Shown here in pieces: positions 9,679 to 24,786 of a DNA stretch of 64,000 nucleotides (positions are counted from its first letter, which is position 1; each line of letters starts with the position of its first letter). A model generated the notes under the pieces. That model worked only from the letters and a program-made list of their open reading frames with translations, did no database searches and was not told the DNA's origin. The stretch is from NCBI GenBank assembly GCA_017792445.1, contig CP051232.1, positions 62,001-126,000 on the forward strand, written 5' to 3'. Both the position numbers and the translations under genes were made by a program. This stretch comes from Maritimibacter sp. Its GTDB lineage: Bacteria > Pseudomonadota > Alphaproteobacteria > Rhodobacterales > Rhodobacteraceae.

Positions 9679-9768
9679 CTTGGCTTCCTTCTGCACCGGC
9701 GCGGTTTAACATGCTGCCGTGCCGCGTCAACGCGGCATCGAAAACGGCATTCGCCCGCCGGAAAGACC

Positions 9769-10911
9769 CTAGCGCAGCTTCTTCAGCCGCTTCCATTCCT
9801 GCAGCGCGAAGCGGTCGGTCATGCCCGAGATATAGTCCGACACGATCCGCGCCAGCTCGGTCTCTGATTGCACCTCGTCCACCTCTTTGCGCCATTGTTT
9901 CGGCAGTTCGGCGGGATGCGCCATGAAGAAGGGGAACAGGCCCTCGACGGCCTTGGTCACCTTCCGGCGCATCTTCACCACGTCCGGCGCACGGTACATG
10001 CGGTGGAACAGGAATTCGCGGGTGACCTTGAGCTGCTCCCAGATCTCGTCCGAGAACCGGACCATCGGCCGCCCGGCAAGGCGGATGTCGTCGGCGGTCA
10101 GCGGCTGCAGTTCGGCGAGACGCCCCTTGGCCTGTGTCACCACGTCGTCGACGAGGATGCCGAAGAACCGCCGCAGCGCAACGTGGCGGCGCTTGTAGAG
10201 GTTCAGGCCGGGGTATTTCTTGTCGACCGCCGCGAAACAGCTGTCCAGAAGCGGCAATTCCGACAGTTCCTCGGTCGAGAACAGCTCGGCCCGCAGTCCG
10301 TCGTGCAGGTCGTGGCTGTTATAGGCCACGTCATCGGCCAGCGCCGCCACCTGCGCTTCGATCGAGGCGTGCGTGTGCAGTTCAAGGTCATAGACCGCGT
10401 TGAACTGGGCCAGCGCATAAGGCACCTCGCCCACGACGGGGCCGTTGTGCTTGGCGATGCCTTCCAGCGTCTCCCACGTCAGGTTGAGCCCGTCGAAATC
10501 GGCATAGTGCCGTTCCAGCGAGGTGACGATGCGGATCGCCTGCGCGTTGTGGTCGAAGCCGCCGTAGGGCTCCATCAGCGCGGCCAGCGCATCCTCGCCG
10601 GTGTGGCCGAACGGCGGATGGCCAAGGTCATGCGCCAACGCCACCGCCTCGGCGAGGTCGATGTTCAGCCCAAGCGCCCCAGCGATCGAGCGCGCCACCT
10701 GCGCCACCTCGATCGAGTGCGTCAGACGCGTGCGGAAGTAATCGCCCTCGTGCTCGATGAAGACCTGCGTCTTGTGCTTGAGCCGCCGGAAGGCGCTGGA
10801 ATGGATGATCCTGTCCCGGTCGCGCTGGAAACGGTCGCGGAACCGGCTGGGTTCCTCGGGGTATAGTCGCCCGCGCGAGTCCTCGTCGCGCGCCGCGTAT
10901 GGCTGCAGCAT
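9769..10911 (-). CDS. deoxyguanosinetriphosphate triphosphohydrolase-like protein
   Basis: An HD-domain phosphohydrolase of the dGTPase type 2 family, 380 residues. The motif RDRIIHSSAFRRLKHKTQVF is followed by the metal site LTHSIEV and AHDLGHPPFGHTGE. These enzymes cleave dNTPs to nucleoside and triphosphate. The start at 10911 (MLQPYAARDEDSRGRL) matches the usual N terminus; the longer frame to 10977 would run into the divergent promoter region. It is divergent from the A-type Fe-S carrier gene, with 95 bases between the starts. Confidence 0.9.
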   Translation of the reverse strand: MLQPYAARDEDSRGRLYPEEPSRFRDRFQRDRDRIIHSSAFRRLKHKTQVFIEHEGDYFRTRLTHSIEVAQVARSIAGALGLNIDLAEAVALAHDLGHPPFGHTGEDALAALMEPYGGFDHNAQAIRIVTSLERHYADFDGLNLTWETLEGIAKHNGPVVGEVPYALAQFNAVYDLELHTHASIEAQVAALADDVAYNSHDLHDGLRAELFSTEELSELPLLDSCFAAVDKKYPGLNLYKRRHVALRRFFGILVDDVVTQAKGRLAELQPLTADDIRLAGRPMVRFSDEIWEQLKVTREFLFHRMYRAPDVVKMRRKVTKAVEGLFPFFMAHPAELPKQWRKEVDEVQSETELARIVSDYISGMTDRFALQEWKRLKKLR

Positions 10912-11006
10912 GCCTTCTGCCTGTCTTTTCGGCCGATCCTTGTCGGCAAGTCCCGAGGCCCATATATTCACAATCAACCCACAATGATACCGTCGGAGCT
11001 GTGGAA

Positions 11007-11330
11007 ATGATCCTGCCGCCCAAAGTTACTCCCCGCGCCTTCGAACGCCTGTCCGAAATCGGCGCAGCCAGCCAGGGCAAGGTCTTGCGTGTGGCCGTCG
11101 AGGGCGGCGGCTGTTCCGGGTTCCAATACGACATCTCGCTGGACGAAGCGGCCGATGACGATCTGGTGCTTGAAGGCTCGGGCGAGAAGGTCGTGGTCGA
11201 CAGCGTGTCGCTGCCCTTCCTTGCCGATGCCGTCATCGACTTCACCGAGGAACTGATCGGCGCGCGCTTCGTGATCGAGAACCCGAACGCGACATCCTCC
11301 TGCGGCTGCGGCACGTCCTTCTCGATGTGA
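11007..11330 (+). CDS. erpA: A-type iron-sulfur cluster carrier (ErpA/IscA family)
   Basis: A 107-residue protein that binds and delivers Fe-S clusters to apoproteins. The three invariant cysteines are present: C36 in GGGCSGFQY, and C99 and C101 in SSCGCGTSF. The ATG at 11007 is chosen because homology begins at ILPPKVTPRAFERL; the preceding in-frame sequence lies in the divergent intergenic region. ErpA is the usual name for this type in the group, but IscA-type naming cannot be excluded by sequence alone. Confidence 0.85.
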   Translation: MILPPKVTPRAFERLSEIGAASQGKVLRVAVEGGGCSGFQYDISLDEAADDDLVLEGSGEKVVVDSVSLPFLADAVIDFTEELIGARFVIENPNATSSCGCGTSFSM

Positions 11331-11367
11331 TCTTGCGTTTGGTGCGGGGACAGCTACACCCCGCCCC

Positions 11368-12564
11368 ATGCATCACCCCACGATCATCCTTGGCGCCGGT
11401 GCGGCCGGCCTGATGGCGGCGGCCCATGCCGGGCCGGGAACGCTTGTGCTTGACCATGCGAAAGCGCCGGGCGAGAAGATCCGGATCTCCGGCGGCGGTC
11501 GGTGCAATTTCACGAACCTTTACGCGGGTCCGGAGAACTTTCTGTCCGAGAACCCGCATTTCGCCAAGTCGGCGCTGGCCCGCTATACCCAGTGGGATTT
11601 CATCGACCTGGTCGCCCGGCACGGCATCGCCTACCACGAAAAGACGCTGGGACAGCTGTTTTGCGATGGCTCGGCGAAAGAGATCATCGCGATGCTGCTT
11701 GCCGAGATGGAGGCCGCGGGCGCCGATCTGCGGCTGAATGCGCCGGTGGCCGAGGTTGCGAAGGGGCCGGACGGTTTTGCGGTAATTTTGCAGTCGGGCG
11801 AGCGGCTGACCTGCGACCGGCTGGTGGTGGCCACGGGCGGCAAGTCGATCCCCAAGATGGGCGCGACGGGCTTCGCCTATCGTCTGGCGGACCAGTTCGG
11901 CATGCGGGTGACCGACACGCGGCCCGCGCTGGTGCCGCTGACCTTCGGGCCGGACGTGCTGGCGCTGACCAAGCCGTTGGCCGGTGTCGCTCTGCCCGCC
12001 CGCGTGTCCTGCAACGGCGCCAGTTTCGACGAGGCGCTGCTGTTCACCCACCGCGGGCTGTCCGGGCCGTCGATCCTGCAAATCTCCTCCTACTGGCACG
12101 AGACCGACAGCATCCGCGTGAACCTGCTGCCTGACCGTGACGTTCTGGGTGCGCTGAAAACGGCCCGCGCCGAGAATGGACGCCGCGCCATCGGCACCGC
12201 GCTGACCGAGTTGCTGCCGAACCGGCTGGCGGCGGCGTGGGCAGAGGCGCGAGGGCTGTCCGGCCAGCTGGCGAACACGCCGGACACGCAGCTTGCCGAA
12301 ATCGCGGGCGGGCTGGCGGGCTGGGAGCTTACACCCGCCGGATCAGAGGGTTACCGCACCGCAGAGGTCACGCTGGGTGGTGTCGCGACCGACGGGCTGG
12401 ACTCGCGCACGATGGAATCCAAGGCGGTGCCGAGCCTTTACTTCATCGGCGAGGCGGTGGACGTGACCGGCTGGCTGGGCGGCTACAACTTCCAGTGGGC
12501 GTGGTCCTCGGGCTGGGCCTGCGGCACCGCGATCCGGGCCACACGGGACGACATGGGCGCGTAG
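11368..12564 (+). CDS. HI0933-family flavoprotein, NAD(P)/FAD-dependent oxidoreductase
   Basis: A 398-residue protein of the YhiN/BaiN family. The dinucleotide-binding motif IILGAGAAGLMAA is at the N terminus, followed by the family signature KIRISGGGRCNFTN. The second FAD-contact region GEAVDVTGWLGGYNFQWAW lies near the C terminus. The cellular role of the family is not settled, though some members are flavin-dependent reductases of steroid-like substrates. It lies 37 bases after the Fe-S carrier gene on the same strand. Confidence 0.85.
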   Translation: MHHPTIILGAGAAGLMAAAHAGPGTLVLDHAKAPGEKIRISGGGRCNFTNLYAGPENFLSENPHFAKSALARYTQWDFIDLVARHGIAYHEKTLGQLFCDGSAKEIIAMLLAEMEAAGADLRLNAPVAEVAKGPDGFAVILQSGERLTCDRLVVATGGKSIPKMGATGFAYRLADQFGMRVTDTRPALVPLTFGPDVLALTKPLAGVALPARVSCNGASFDEALLFTHRGLSGPSILQISSYWHETDSIRVNLLPDRDVLGALKTARAENGRRAIGTALTELLPNRLAAAWAEARGLSGQLANTPDTQLAEIAGGLAGWELTPAGSEGYRTAEVTLGGVATDGLDSRTMESKAVPSLYFIGEAVDVTGWLGGYNFQWAWSSGWACGTAIRATRDDMGA

Positions 12565-12615
12565 ACATCCGGCGCGGGCTGTGGTCAAGCTGACCCGGAA
12601 AATGCGGAGGCCCCC

Positions 12616-13395
12616 ATGAAGATCGCGACCTTCAACATCAACGGCATCAAGGCGCGTCATCAGGCGCTGTCCGACTGGTTGGACGAAGCGCAGCCGGACG
12701 TCGCCCTGCTGCAGGAAATCAAGTCTGTCGACGAGGGCTTTCCGCGCGAGATGTTCGAGGACAAGGGCTACAACGTCGAGACACACGGCCAGAAGGGCTT
12801 CAATGGTGTCGCGATCCTGTCGAAATACCCGCTGGAAGACGTAACGCGCGGCCTGCCCGGCGATGACGAGGACGAACAGGCCCGCTGGATCGAAGCGACC
12901 GTGGTCGGAAAGCGCGCGGTGCGCTTGTGCGGTCTGTACCTGCCCAACGGCAACCCCGCGCCCGGACCGAAATACGACTATAAACTGTCGTGGATGGAAC
13001 GCCTGAAGGCCCGCGCCGAGGCGCTGCTTGAGTCCGAGGAACCGGCGCTGATGGCGGGGGACTATAACGTCATTCCACAGTCGGAAGACGCCGCGAAGCC
13101 GGAGCAATGGACCGAAGACGCGCTGTATCGGCCCGAGACACGGGCGGCTTTCCGGCGAATTCTGAACCTTGGCTTCACCGAGGCCTTCCGCGCCCGCGTT
13201 CAGGGGCCGGGGCACTATTCGTTCTGGGATTATCAGGCGGGTGCATGGCAGAAGAACAACGGCATCCGCATCGACCACCTGCTGCTGACGCCGCAGGCGG
13301 CGGATATGATGACCGGCTGCGGCATCGACAAGGAAATCCGCGACCGCGAGAAACCGTCGGACCACGTGCCGGTCTGGATCGAACTGGACGCCTGA
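12616..13395 (+). CDS. xth: exodeoxyribonuclease III
   Basis: An AP endonuclease and 3'-5' exonuclease of base excision repair. The 259 residues contain the metal-binding start FNINGIKAR, the catalytic LLQEIKS, the GDYNVIP motif and the C-terminal SDHVPVWIEL. The length is typical. The ATG is preceded by GCGGAGG. It is convergent with pgm. Confidence 0.93.
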   Translation: MKIATFNINGIKARHQALSDWLDEAQPDVALLQEIKSVDEGFPREMFEDKGYNVETHGQKGFNGVAILSKYPLEDVTRGLPGDDEDEQARWIEATVVGKRAVRLCGLYLPNGNPAPGPKYDYKLSWMERLKARAEALLESEEPALMAGDYNVIPQSEDAAKPEQWTEDALYRPETRAAFRRILNLGFTEAFRARVQGPGHYSFWDYQAGAWQKNNGIRIDHLLLTPQAADMMTGCGIDKEIRDREKPSDHVPVWIELDA

Positions 13396-13402
13396 AACGG
13401 CA

Positions 13403-13425
13403 CGCCCCGGACCTGACCCGGGGCG
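13403..13425. terminator. GC stem-loop between convergent xth and pgm
   Basis: CGCCCCGG (13403-13410) pairs with CCGGGGCG (13418-13425) around a 7-base loop, in the 39-base gap between the two stop codons. There is no T run on either strand, so a bidirectional terminator function is a guess from position. Confidence 0.4.
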
Positions 13426-13434
13426 CGGGACCAT

Positions 13435-17200
<3,766 letters not shown>

Positions 17201-17204
<4 letters not shown>

Positions 17205-18637
17205 TCGAACAGGCCCTCGTACAGCGCCGCATAAGCTGCCGAAGATCGCGTCCAGTCAAGCTCTGCCTTCATGCCGTTGCGTTGAAGCTGCCGCCATGTG
17301 CGGGTGTCGTCGTACATCGCCACCAGCCTGCGCAGGGCCTGTTCCAGACCCAGCGCGTCGGTCGGGTGGAACACGATGCCCGTGGCCACCCCCGCCGACA
17401 GCGCCGCCGGGTTCGCGTCGATCACCGTGTCGGCCAGCCCGCCCGTCGCCGCCACCAGCGGCACCGTGCCATAGCGCAGGCCATACATCTGGGTCAGGCC
17501 GCAAGGTTCGAACCGCGAGGGCACAAGTACAGCGTCGCCGCCCGCGAAGATGCGATGCGACAGCGCCTCGTCATAGCCGGTGCGGATGCCGATGCGGCGA
17601 GGGTTCAGATCGGCCTGATGCCGCAGCGCCATTTCGATCTCGGGGCCACCCGAGCCCAGAACGACAAGACCGCCGCCGCGCCACGTGAACTCGGCCAGCA
17701 GATCGGGCAGCAGGTCCAGCCCCTTCTGCGTCGTCAGCCGCGACACAACGACGGCCAGCGGACCGGGCACGGGGCCAAGGCCGAATTCCTTGATCAGCGC
17801 TGCGCGGTTCTTGCGCTTTTCGGACAGGGTGCGGGCGCCGTAGGGGTGGATCGCCGGATCGGTCTCGGGCGACCAGACTTCGGTGTCGACCCCGTTCAGG
17901 ATGCCGTGCAACACGCTGGCGCGGGCCTGCAGGACGCCTTCCAGCCCCATCCCGAACTCGCCCCGCATCAGCTCGTTCGCGTAGGTCGGGCTGACCGTGG
18001 TGATCGCGTCCGCGTTGACCAGCCCGGCCTTCAGCGCACTGATATCGCCCCAGAATTCAAACCCTTCCGAGTTGAAATCCGCAGGCGACAGTTTCAGCGC
18101 GGCAAGCTTGTCGGCGCCGGCGCGGCCCTGAAACGCGATGTTGTGGACCGTGATGACGGATCGCACGTCCTCGACCCCCGCCTGCCGCAGGTAGACCGGC
18201 ACGAAGCCGCCTTGCCAGTCATGGGCGTGCACCACCTCGGGCCGCCAGCCGTCGGTCAGGCCGTCGCGCGCGATCTCGGCCGCGGCCCAGCACAGCGCGG
18301 CGAAGCGTTCGGGATTGTCCGGATAGTCGCCCGCGCTGTCGGAATAGGGCCCGCCATCGCGCGCATAGAGATGCGGCGCGTCCAGCAACAGGACCTCTAT
18401 CCCCTCGACCTTGCCGCCCAGCACCTGCGCCGGGCCGCCGAACAGGTCCGCGTCCTTCCAGACCACCTTGGGCCGCTTCAGGTTTTCCGCCAGCCCCGGA
18501 TAGGCGGGCATCAGCACCCGCATCTCCCATCCGTGCGCGGTCAGCGCCTTGGGCAGCGCGCCCACCACGTCCGCCAGCCCGCCGGTCTTCAACAGCGGGA
18601 CACATTCGGAAGCCACGGAAAGGACGCGCCGTTTCAT
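17201..18637 (-). CDS. glgA: glycogen synthase (ADP-glucose)
   Basis: A GT5 glycosyltransferase extending alpha-1,4-glucan from ADP-glucose. The 478-residue protein has the KTGGLADVVGALP sugar-nucleotide motif near the N terminus and the C-terminal catalytic segment PSRFEPCGLTQMYGLRYG. It starts 3 bases after the glgC stop and is coupled to glgX. Confidence 0.95.
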
Positions 18638-18640
18638 CTG

Positions 18641-19912
18641 TTACCCCAATGCCGCCGCGCGGGCGTTTACCATATCCTGCGTGATCAGAACGATGCCGCC
18701 CTCGGTCCTTCGGAACCACTTGGCGTCTTCTTCCGGGTCCTCGCCCACGACCAGCCCTTCCGGGATCCGCACGCCCCTGTCTATGACGCAGCGGTTAAGT
18801 TCCGCTTTCTCGCCGATGTCGACATAGGGCAGCGCCACCACCTCGAACATCGAGGAATAGCTGTGCGCGTGGACGCCCGTGAACAGCAGCGAATTGCGGA
18901 TCTCGGAACCCGAGATAATGCAGCCGCCGGCCACCAGCGAGGACACGGCGCTGCCACGGCGTTCTTCCTCGTCGTGGATGAACTTCGCAGGCGGGACCAG
19001 TTCGGAATAGGTCCAGATCGGCCAGTCGGTGTCGAACAGGTCGAGCTCGGGGATGAAATCCGTCAGGTCGATATTGGCCGAGTGAAAAGCGTCGATGGTC
19101 CCCACGTCGCGCCAGTACGGTTCCTTCTCCAGCCCGCTCATCACGCAGCTGTCGGCGAAGCGGTGCGCCATCGCCTTGCCGTTCTTGACGATCGCCGGGA
19201 TCAGGTCGTGGCCGAAATCATGGCTGCTGTTCGGGTCGTCGGCGTCAGACAACAGCAGGTCGCGCAGGAATTTCCAGTCGAACACGTAAATTCCCATCGA
19301 CGCCAGCGCATGCGCCTCGTCGCCGGGGATGCCGGGCGGGTCGGCAGGTTTTTCGAGGAAGTCGGTGATCTGCATCTGCTCGTTCACACCCATCACGCCA
19401 AAGGCGCGCGCGTCCATCCGCGGCACCGTGAGGCAGCCGATGGTGACGTCGGCGCCGGAATTGACGTGCTGCTCGATCATCTTCTCGTAATTCATCTTGT
19501 AAATATGGTCGCCGGCCAGAACGACGATGTAGTCCACATCATAGCTGTCGACGATGTCGATATTCTGACGCACCGCATCGGCCGTCCCCAGATACCACAT
19601 GCTCTCGTCCACCCGTTGCGAGGCAGGCAGAATGTCGAGGTATTCGTTGCGTTCGGCGCGAAAGAAGCTCCAGCCCCGCTGACAGTGCCGGATAAGGCTG
19701 TGCGCCTTGTACTGCGTGGCGATGGCCATCTTGCGGATGCCAGAGTTCAGCGCGTTCGACAGCGCGAAATCGATGATCCGAACCTTGCCGCCGAAATAGA
19801 CCGCAGGCTTCGCGCGACGGTCGGTCAGCTCCTTCAGCCGCGAGCCCCGCCCCCCGGCCAGAACGAAGGCCATCGCGCGGCTGGAAAGACGTGAATTCCT
19901 TTGTGGTGACAT
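18641..19912 (-). CDS. glgC: glucose-1-phosphate adenylyltransferase
   Basis: Makes ADP-glucose from glucose-1-phosphate and ATP, the regulated step of bacterial glycogen synthesis. At 423 residues the N-terminal pyrophosphorylase motif is [16 protein letters not shown], followed by [19 protein letters not shown]. Substrate-binding FLEKPADPP follows, and a left-handed helix domain forms the C terminus. It starts 3 bases after the glgB stop; its Shine-Dalgarno sequence GGGAGG lies across the end of glgB. Confidence 0.95.
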   Translation of the reverse strand: MSPQRNSRLSSRAMAFVLAGGRGSRLKELTDRRAKPAVYFGGKVRIIDFALSNALNSGIRKMAIATQYKAHSLIRHCQRGWSFFRAERNEYLDILPASQRVDESMWYLGTADAVRQNIDIVDSYDVDYIVVLAGDHIYKMNYEKMIEQHVNSGADVTIGCLTVPRMDARAFGVMGVNEQMQITDFLEKPADPPGIPGDEAHALASMGIYVFDWKFLRDLLLSDADDPNSSHDFGHDLIPAIVKNGKAMAHRFADSCVMSGLEKEPYWRDVGTIDAFHSANIDLTDFIPELDLFDTDWPIWTYSELVPPAKFIHDEEERRGSAVSSLVAGGCIISGSEIRNSLLFTGVHAHSYSSMFEVVALPYVDIGEKAELNRCVIDRGVRIPEGLVVGEDPEEDAKWFRRTEGGIVLITQDMVNARAAALG

Positions 19913-19915
19913 GAC

Positions 19916-22117
19916 TTACCTCCCATTTTCCTCGACGAATACGATGCCTGCGAGCGGTGGCAGGGTAATCAGCGCCGACTGCTCCTGCCCGTGCCACGGC
20001 ACTCCCTCGGCCCAGATGCCGCCGAAATTTCCCCGGTTGCCGCCGCCGTACACCTCGGCATCGGTGTTGATCGCCTCGCGCCAGTACCCGCCGCCCGGCA
20101 GGCCCAAACGGAAGCCCGTGCGCTCGACCGGGGTCATGTTCAGAACGACCACGACACGCGGGTCGCCCGGGCGACCATTTCGTACGTAGGAGAACACCGA
20201 ATTCTCGGCATCACCCCCGTCAAGCCATTGAAATCCCTCGGGTCGCGTGTCGTTCACATGCAGCGACTGCAGCCCCCGCATCAGCCCGTTCAGGTCGCGC
20301 ACCAGCCATTGCACGCCGCGGTGCAGATCGTCGGCGCACAGGTGCCAGTCCAGCGACTGATCGTGGTTCCATTCCCGCCACTGGGCGAACTCGCACCCCA
20401 TGAACAGCAGTTTCTTGCCGGGGTGGGTCCACATGAAGGCGTAAAAAGCGCGCAAATTTGCGAACTTTTCCCAATCGTTACCGGGCATCTTGCCGATCAT
20501 GCTGCCCTTGCCGTGCACCACCTCGTCGTGGCTGATCGGCAGCACGTAATTCTCAGTGAAGGCATAATGTAGGCCGAAGGTCATCTGGTGGTGGTGATGC
20601 TTCCGGTGCACCGGTTCGCGGTGCATGTAGTCGAGGGTGTCGTTCATCCACCCCATGTTCCATTTGAACCCGAAGCCCAGCCCGCCCTTGTCCACGGGAC
20701 GCGACACGCCGTCGAAGGCGGTGGATTCCTCGGCCACCGTCATGATCCCCGGCATCTGCCCGTATGCGGTGACGTTCATGTTCTGAAGCAGCGCGATGGC
20801 TTCGAGGTTCTCGCGCCCGCCGTGAATGTTCGGCACCCACTCGCCTTCTTTGCGGGAATAGTCCCGGTACAGCATCGACGCGACGGCATCGACCCGAAGC
20901 CCGTCGACGTGGTATTCTTCCAGCCAGTAAAGCGCGTTCGATATCAAGTAGTTGGCCACTTCCTTCCGGCCATAGTTATAGATCAGGGTGTTCCAGTCCT
21001 GATGGAACCCCTCTTTCGGGTCGGCGTGTTCGTACAGGGCCGTGCCGTCGAACCGGCCCAGACCGTGCGGGTCGGTCGGGAAATGCCCCGGCACCCAGTC
21101 GAGGATCACGCCCATACCCTTCGCATGCGCCGCGTTAACCAGAGCGCGAAACTCGTCCGGCAGACCGTGCCGGATGGTCGGGGCGTACAGGCCAATGGGC
21201 TGATAGCCCCACGAGCCGTCGAAGGGAAACTCGGAAATCGGCAGGAATTCCAAGTGGGTAAAGCCCATCCAGTGGGCGTAGTCCACCAGTTCCTCGGCCA
21301 GTTCCAGATAGCTCAGCCGCCGCCCGCCATCGTCCGACCGCCGCCAGCTGCCAAGGTGGACCTCATACACCGAGATCGGAGCGTCGATGTTCTGATGCGA
21401 CTGCCGGCTGTCCATCCACGCCCCGTCGCTCCAGTGCGGCCGGTCGATGCGCCGCACGACAGAGGCATTCGCGGGCGGATGCTCCGACCCGAAGCCAACC
21501 GGGTCCGCCTTCATCGGTTGCGGCTGTCCGTCGTGGCCGAGGATGTCGTATTTGTACGAGGTCCCCTCGCCCAGCCCGGGCACGAAGATCTCCCAGACGC
21601 CGGTCGCCCCGCGCCGCCGCATCGGCGTGCGGCGCCCGTCCCACAGATTGAAATCGCCCACGACCGAGACACGCTGTGCATTGGGTGCCCAGACCGCAAA
21701 ATGCACCCCGTGGACGCCTTCATGCTCGATCGCATGCGCGCCAAGCGCGTGCCAGATGCGGCGCATGGTGCCTTCGCCCAGCAGGTACTCGTCGATCTCG
21801 CCCAGCACCGGGCCAAAGCGATACGGGTCTTCCTGCTCCCAGGTGCCGTCGCTGTTGGTGCACCGCAAATGATAGGTTTTTGCGCGACCGAACCGACCGC
21901 AAAAAAGCCCGGGCGCGCCGTTGACCGGCGCCAGCTCGGTCTCGGTCCCCTTGCCCGTCAGCGCCGTCACCCGCTCTGCCCCAGGCATATAGACGGTCAG
22001 CGTCTTGTGTCCGCCGATCTCGTGCAGGCCCAGAACCCGGAACGGGTCGCCGTGACGCCCCTCGACAATCGCGCGCGCATCGCCGTGGCTCGGACAGTCT
22101 GCTCCCATATCGGCCAT
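19916..22117 (-). CDS. glgB: 1,4-alpha-glucan branching enzyme
   Basis: A GH13 enzyme introducing alpha-1,6 branches into glycogen. The 733-residue protein has two N-terminal beta-sandwich regions, with [21 protein letters not shown] in the second. The barrel motifs are [24 protein letters not shown] (nucleophile Asp), AEESTAF and [12 protein letters not shown]. The ATG at 22117 is preceded by GGAG. It lies 25 bases downstream of glgP in the operon. Confidence 0.95.
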   Translation of the reverse strand: MADMGADCPSHGDARAIVEGRHGDPFRVLGLHEIGGHKTLTVYMPGAERVTALTGKGTETELAPVNGAPGLFCGRFGRAKTYHLRCTNSDGTWEQEDPYRFGPVLGEIDEYLLGEGTMRRIWHALGAHAIEHEGVHGVHFAVWAPNAQRVSVVGDFNLWDGRRTPMRRRGATGVWEIFVPGLGEGTSYKYDILGHDGQPQPMKADPVGFGSEHPPANASVVRRIDRPHWSDGAWMDSRQSHQNIDAPISVYEVHLGSWRRSDDGGRRLSYLELAEELVDYAHWMGFTHLEFLPISEFPFDGSWGYQPIGLYAPTIRHGLPDEFRALVNAAHAKGMGVILDWVPGHFPTDPHGLGRFDGTALYEHADPKEGFHQDWNTLIYNYGRKEVANYLISNALYWLEEYHVDGLRVDAVASMLYRDYSRKEGEWVPNIHGGRENLEAIALLQNMNVTAYGQMPGIMTVAEESTAFDGVSRPVDKGGLGFGFKWNMGWMNDTLDYMHREPVHRKHHHHQMTFGLHYAFTENYVLPISHDEVVHGKGSMIGKMPGNDWEKFANLRAFYAFMWTHPGKKLLFMGCEFAQWREWNHDQSLDWHLCADDLHRGVQWLVRDLNGLMRGLQSLHVNDTRPEGFQWLDGGDAENSVFSYVRNGRPGDPRVVVVLNMTPVERTGFRLGLPGGGYWREAINTDAEVYGGGNRGNFGGIWAEGVPWHGQEQSALITLPPLAGIVFVEENGR

Positions 22118-22142
22118 GCGCGGCTCCTTTTTATTCCGTGGC

Positions 22143-24521
22143 TTACATCGCGGACGTCACGTCCCAGATGTCTGCCATGTAACCACGGATCGTCCGGTCA
22201 GACGAGAAGTAGCCCATGCGTGCGGTATTGCGAGCGGCCATCTGCATCCAGCGGTCCTGGTCTTTCCACGTGGTCGCGACCTCTTGCTGCGCCGCGTCGT
22301 AACCATCGAAATCCGACGCGACGAGGAAGTAGTCGTGGTGCCAGATCCGGTCGAGGATACCGTGGTAACGCTCTGGATCGTCCGGAGAAAACGCCCCCTC
22401 CGCAATAAGTTGCAGCACGTCCTTCAGGTTCTGGCTGGCCTCGATGGCAAGCCGTGCGTGATCGGGAATGCGCCTCCGGGCCACCACTTCCGGCGCGGTC
22501 AGGCCGAAGAGAAAGAAGTTTTCGGCCCCCACCTTCTCGCGGATCTCGACGTTGGCGCCGTCCAGCGTTCCGACCGTCAGGGCACCGTTCAGCGCGAATT
22601 TCATGTTGCCGGTGCCGGACGCTTCCTTGCCCGCCGTCGAGATCTGTTCGCTGACATCCGCCGCGGGAATCAGCCGCTCGGCCATCGAGACATTGTAGTT
22701 CGGCGGATAGAGCACCTTCAGCAGCCCGCGCACCTCTGGGTCGTTGTTGATGGTCTGCGCTACGTCATTGATGAAATGGATGATTTCCTTCGCCACGGTA
22801 TATCCGGGCGCGGATTTCCCACCGAAGATCCGAACCTGCGGAACCCAGTCGCCGCCCGGGTTCTGGCGGATGCGATGCCACAAGCTGACGGTCTGCAGGA
22901 TATTCAGAAGCTGCCGTTTGTACTCGTGGATGCGCTTGATCTGAACGTCGAAAATGGCGTCGGGGTCGATCGCGATATCCATCGTCTCGCCCACCCAGTC
23001 CGACAGCGCCTCCTTGTTTTTGCGCTTCGCCGCCGAGAACCTCTCGATGAACCCTGCGTCCTCGATGGAAGGCTCCAGCCCTTCAAGGCGGTCAAGGTCG
23101 GCCTCCCATCCGTCGCCGATGGTGTCGGTGATCAGGCCAGACAGCGCCGGGTTCGCCAGTTTCAGCCAGCGCCTTGGCGTTATCCCATTTGTTTCATTCA
23201 CGATTTTTTCAGGATGCAATTTGTGAAGATCCGCAAAAACCGTTTCTTTCACAAGGTCGGTGTGCAGCGCCGAAACCCCGTTGACACGCTTTGCCATCAC
23301 GAAGGCAAGCGTGCCCATCTGCACCTCGTTGTTCAAAACCAGTCCAACCGATTTCGGCCGGTTCGGGTTGGCTTTGCGGTGCCGGTCGTCCAGCCGCTCG
23401 ATCAGGTCCATGTGCTGCGGCAGCACGTTCCCCATCAGCCATGTCGACCACCGCTCCAACGCCTCGGGCAGCAGGGTGTGGTTGGTGTAGTTCAGGGTGC
23501 GCTCGGTCGTCGACGCGGCCTCTTCAAAGGTCAGACCGCGCATCATCAGCAGCCGGATCAGTTCCGGCGAGGCGATGGCCGGGTGCGTGTCGTTCAACTG
23601 GATCGCCACGTGCTTCGGCAGCTTCCGCGCATCATTATTGGTCGCAAAATAACGCCGCAAGATATCCTGAAGCGCGGCAGAGGTCATGAAGTACTCCTGC
23701 TTCAACCTCAGTTCCTTACCGGCATAGGTCGTGTCGTCGGGATAAAGCACGCGGCTGATCGTCCGCGCCAGCGACTCGGGCTCTGCCGCCGCCGCGTAGT
23801 CACCCGCGTTGAAGCGGTCTAGGTCGAACAGTTCCGTCGGCTCCGCCGCCCACAATCTAAGCGTGTTCGCCCATTTGCCCTGCCAGCCGACGATCGCCAT
23901 GTCGTGCGCTGTCGCGATGACCGACTCTGCCGGTTCCCAGAAGTCCCCGTGCACCTGACCTTTGAAGCCTATTTCATAGGCAACCTCGGGGCGCTCGAAT
24001 TCCCAAGGGTGCTTCTGGCGCAACCAGTCTTCCGCGGTTTCCGCCTGTCGCCCGCCCTCGAACCGCTGCCGGAACAGCCCGTGTTCATAGCGAATACCAT
24101 AGCCATGCGCGGGCACGCCGATGGTCGACAGCGAGTCGAGGAAGCACGCGGCCAGCCGCCCCAGACCGCCATTGCCAAGGGCCGCATCGGGCTCGTCAGC
24201 GACCAGTTCGCCGAAATCCGGGCCAATGCCTTTCAGGGCGCGCTCGGCCACATCGCGAAGGCCAAGGTTGATCGCCGCGTCTTCCAGAAGGCGGCCGATC
24301 AGGAATTCAAGCGACAGATAATAAACGCGTTTTGCCGCTGTATCATAAGTCTTGCGGGTCGAGGCGAACCACGGTTCGACGATCCTGTCGCGCAATGCGA
24401 AGGACATCGCCATACGCCAGTCATACAGGCTGGAATGGCCCGCGTCCTTGCCCAGCGTATAGGTCAGATGCCACAGAACCGCTTCACGCAGTTCCTCGGG
24501 CGTGGTGCCGTCCAGAGCCAT
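22143..24521 (-). CDS. glgP: glycogen/alpha-glucan phosphorylase
   Basis: A pyridoxal-phosphate enzyme that releases glucose-1-phosphate from glycogen ends. The 792 residues include [17 protein letters not shown] near the N terminus and the cofactor-lysine region around [17 protein letters not shown]. The length is typical for GT35. The ATG at 24521 follows GAGGGAG. It is the first gene of the operon glgP-glgB-glgC-glgA-glgX-pgm, so the promoter should lie in 24522-24786. Confidence 0.95.
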   Translation of the reverse strand: MALDGTTPEELREAVLWHLTYTLGKDAGHSSLYDWRMAMSFALRDRIVEPWFASTRKTYDTAAKRVYYLSLEFLIGRLLEDAAINLGLRDVAERALKGIGPDFGELVADEPDAALGNGGLGRLAACFLDSLSTIGVPAHGYGIRYEHGLFRQRFEGGRQAETAEDWLRQKHPWEFERPEVAYEIGFKGQVHGDFWEPAESVIATAHDMAIVGWQGKWANTLRLWAAEPTELFDLDRFNAGDYAAAAEPESLARTISRVLYPDDTTYAGKELRLKQEYFMTSAALQDILRRYFATNNDARKLPKHVAIQLNDTHPAIASPELIRLLMMRGLTFEEAASTTERTLNYTNHTLLPEALERWSTWLMGNVLPQHMDLIERLDDRHRKANPNRPKSVGLVLNNEVQMGTLAFVMAKRVNGVSALHTDLVKETVFADLHKLHPEKIVNETNGITPRRWLKLANPALSGLITDTIGDGWEADLDRLEGLEPSIEDAGFIERFSAAKRKNKEALSDWVGETMDIAIDPDAIFDVQIKRIHEYKRQLLNILQTVSLWHRIRQNPGGDWVPQVRIFGGKSAPGYTVAKEIIHFINDVAQTINNDPEVRGLLKVLYPPNYNVSMAERLIPAADVSEQISTAGKEASGTGNMKFALNGALTVGTLDGANVEIREKVGAENFFLFGLTAPEVVARRRIPDHARLAIEASQNLKDVLQLIAEGAFSPDDPERYHGILDRIWHHDYFLVASDFDGYDAAQQEVATTWKDQDRWMQMAARNTARMGYFSSDRTIRGYMADIWDVTSAM

Positions 24522-24660
24522 GCTCAGTCTCCCTCGATCCGCCGGCGCCGCGCATGCGGATACCGGGGCCAGAATGGCCTCACCTCCCTAGGTTAAGGGT
24601 TAGTCGATAATGAAGCCCCGTCAAATGCTCTGTGCATAGGCAGAGCGTCGCAGTCCGCGC

Positions 24661-24708
24661 TCGTAGCAATCCTACGACTGCATGCGCTTGGAGTCGGTAT
24701 CTGACTCC
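24661..24708. other. two adjacent perfect hairpins upstream of glgP
   Basis: In the 265-base gap between xylB and glgP, TCGTAG/CTACGA (24661-24666, 24672-24677) and GGAGTC/GACTCC (24690-24695, 24703-24708) form two 6-bp perfect stems with 5- and 7-base loops. They lie upstream of the glg operon and downstream of xylB. No T run follows, so they may be part of a leader, an operator or a factor-dependent end. No coding frame is supported in the gap. Confidence 0.35.
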
Positions 24709-24786
24709 GGGCGTCGATTTCGGCAACCGCACACGGCCCCGGCACAATCCAGAATTGTTTTTCGCGACTGTTTACGTATGCAAAAG

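Noticed and set aside
24661-24720. tRNA-like hairpin pair before glgP
   Set aside because: The second hairpin has a 7-base loop but no T at the position before the would-be anticodon, and no acceptor arm closes it.
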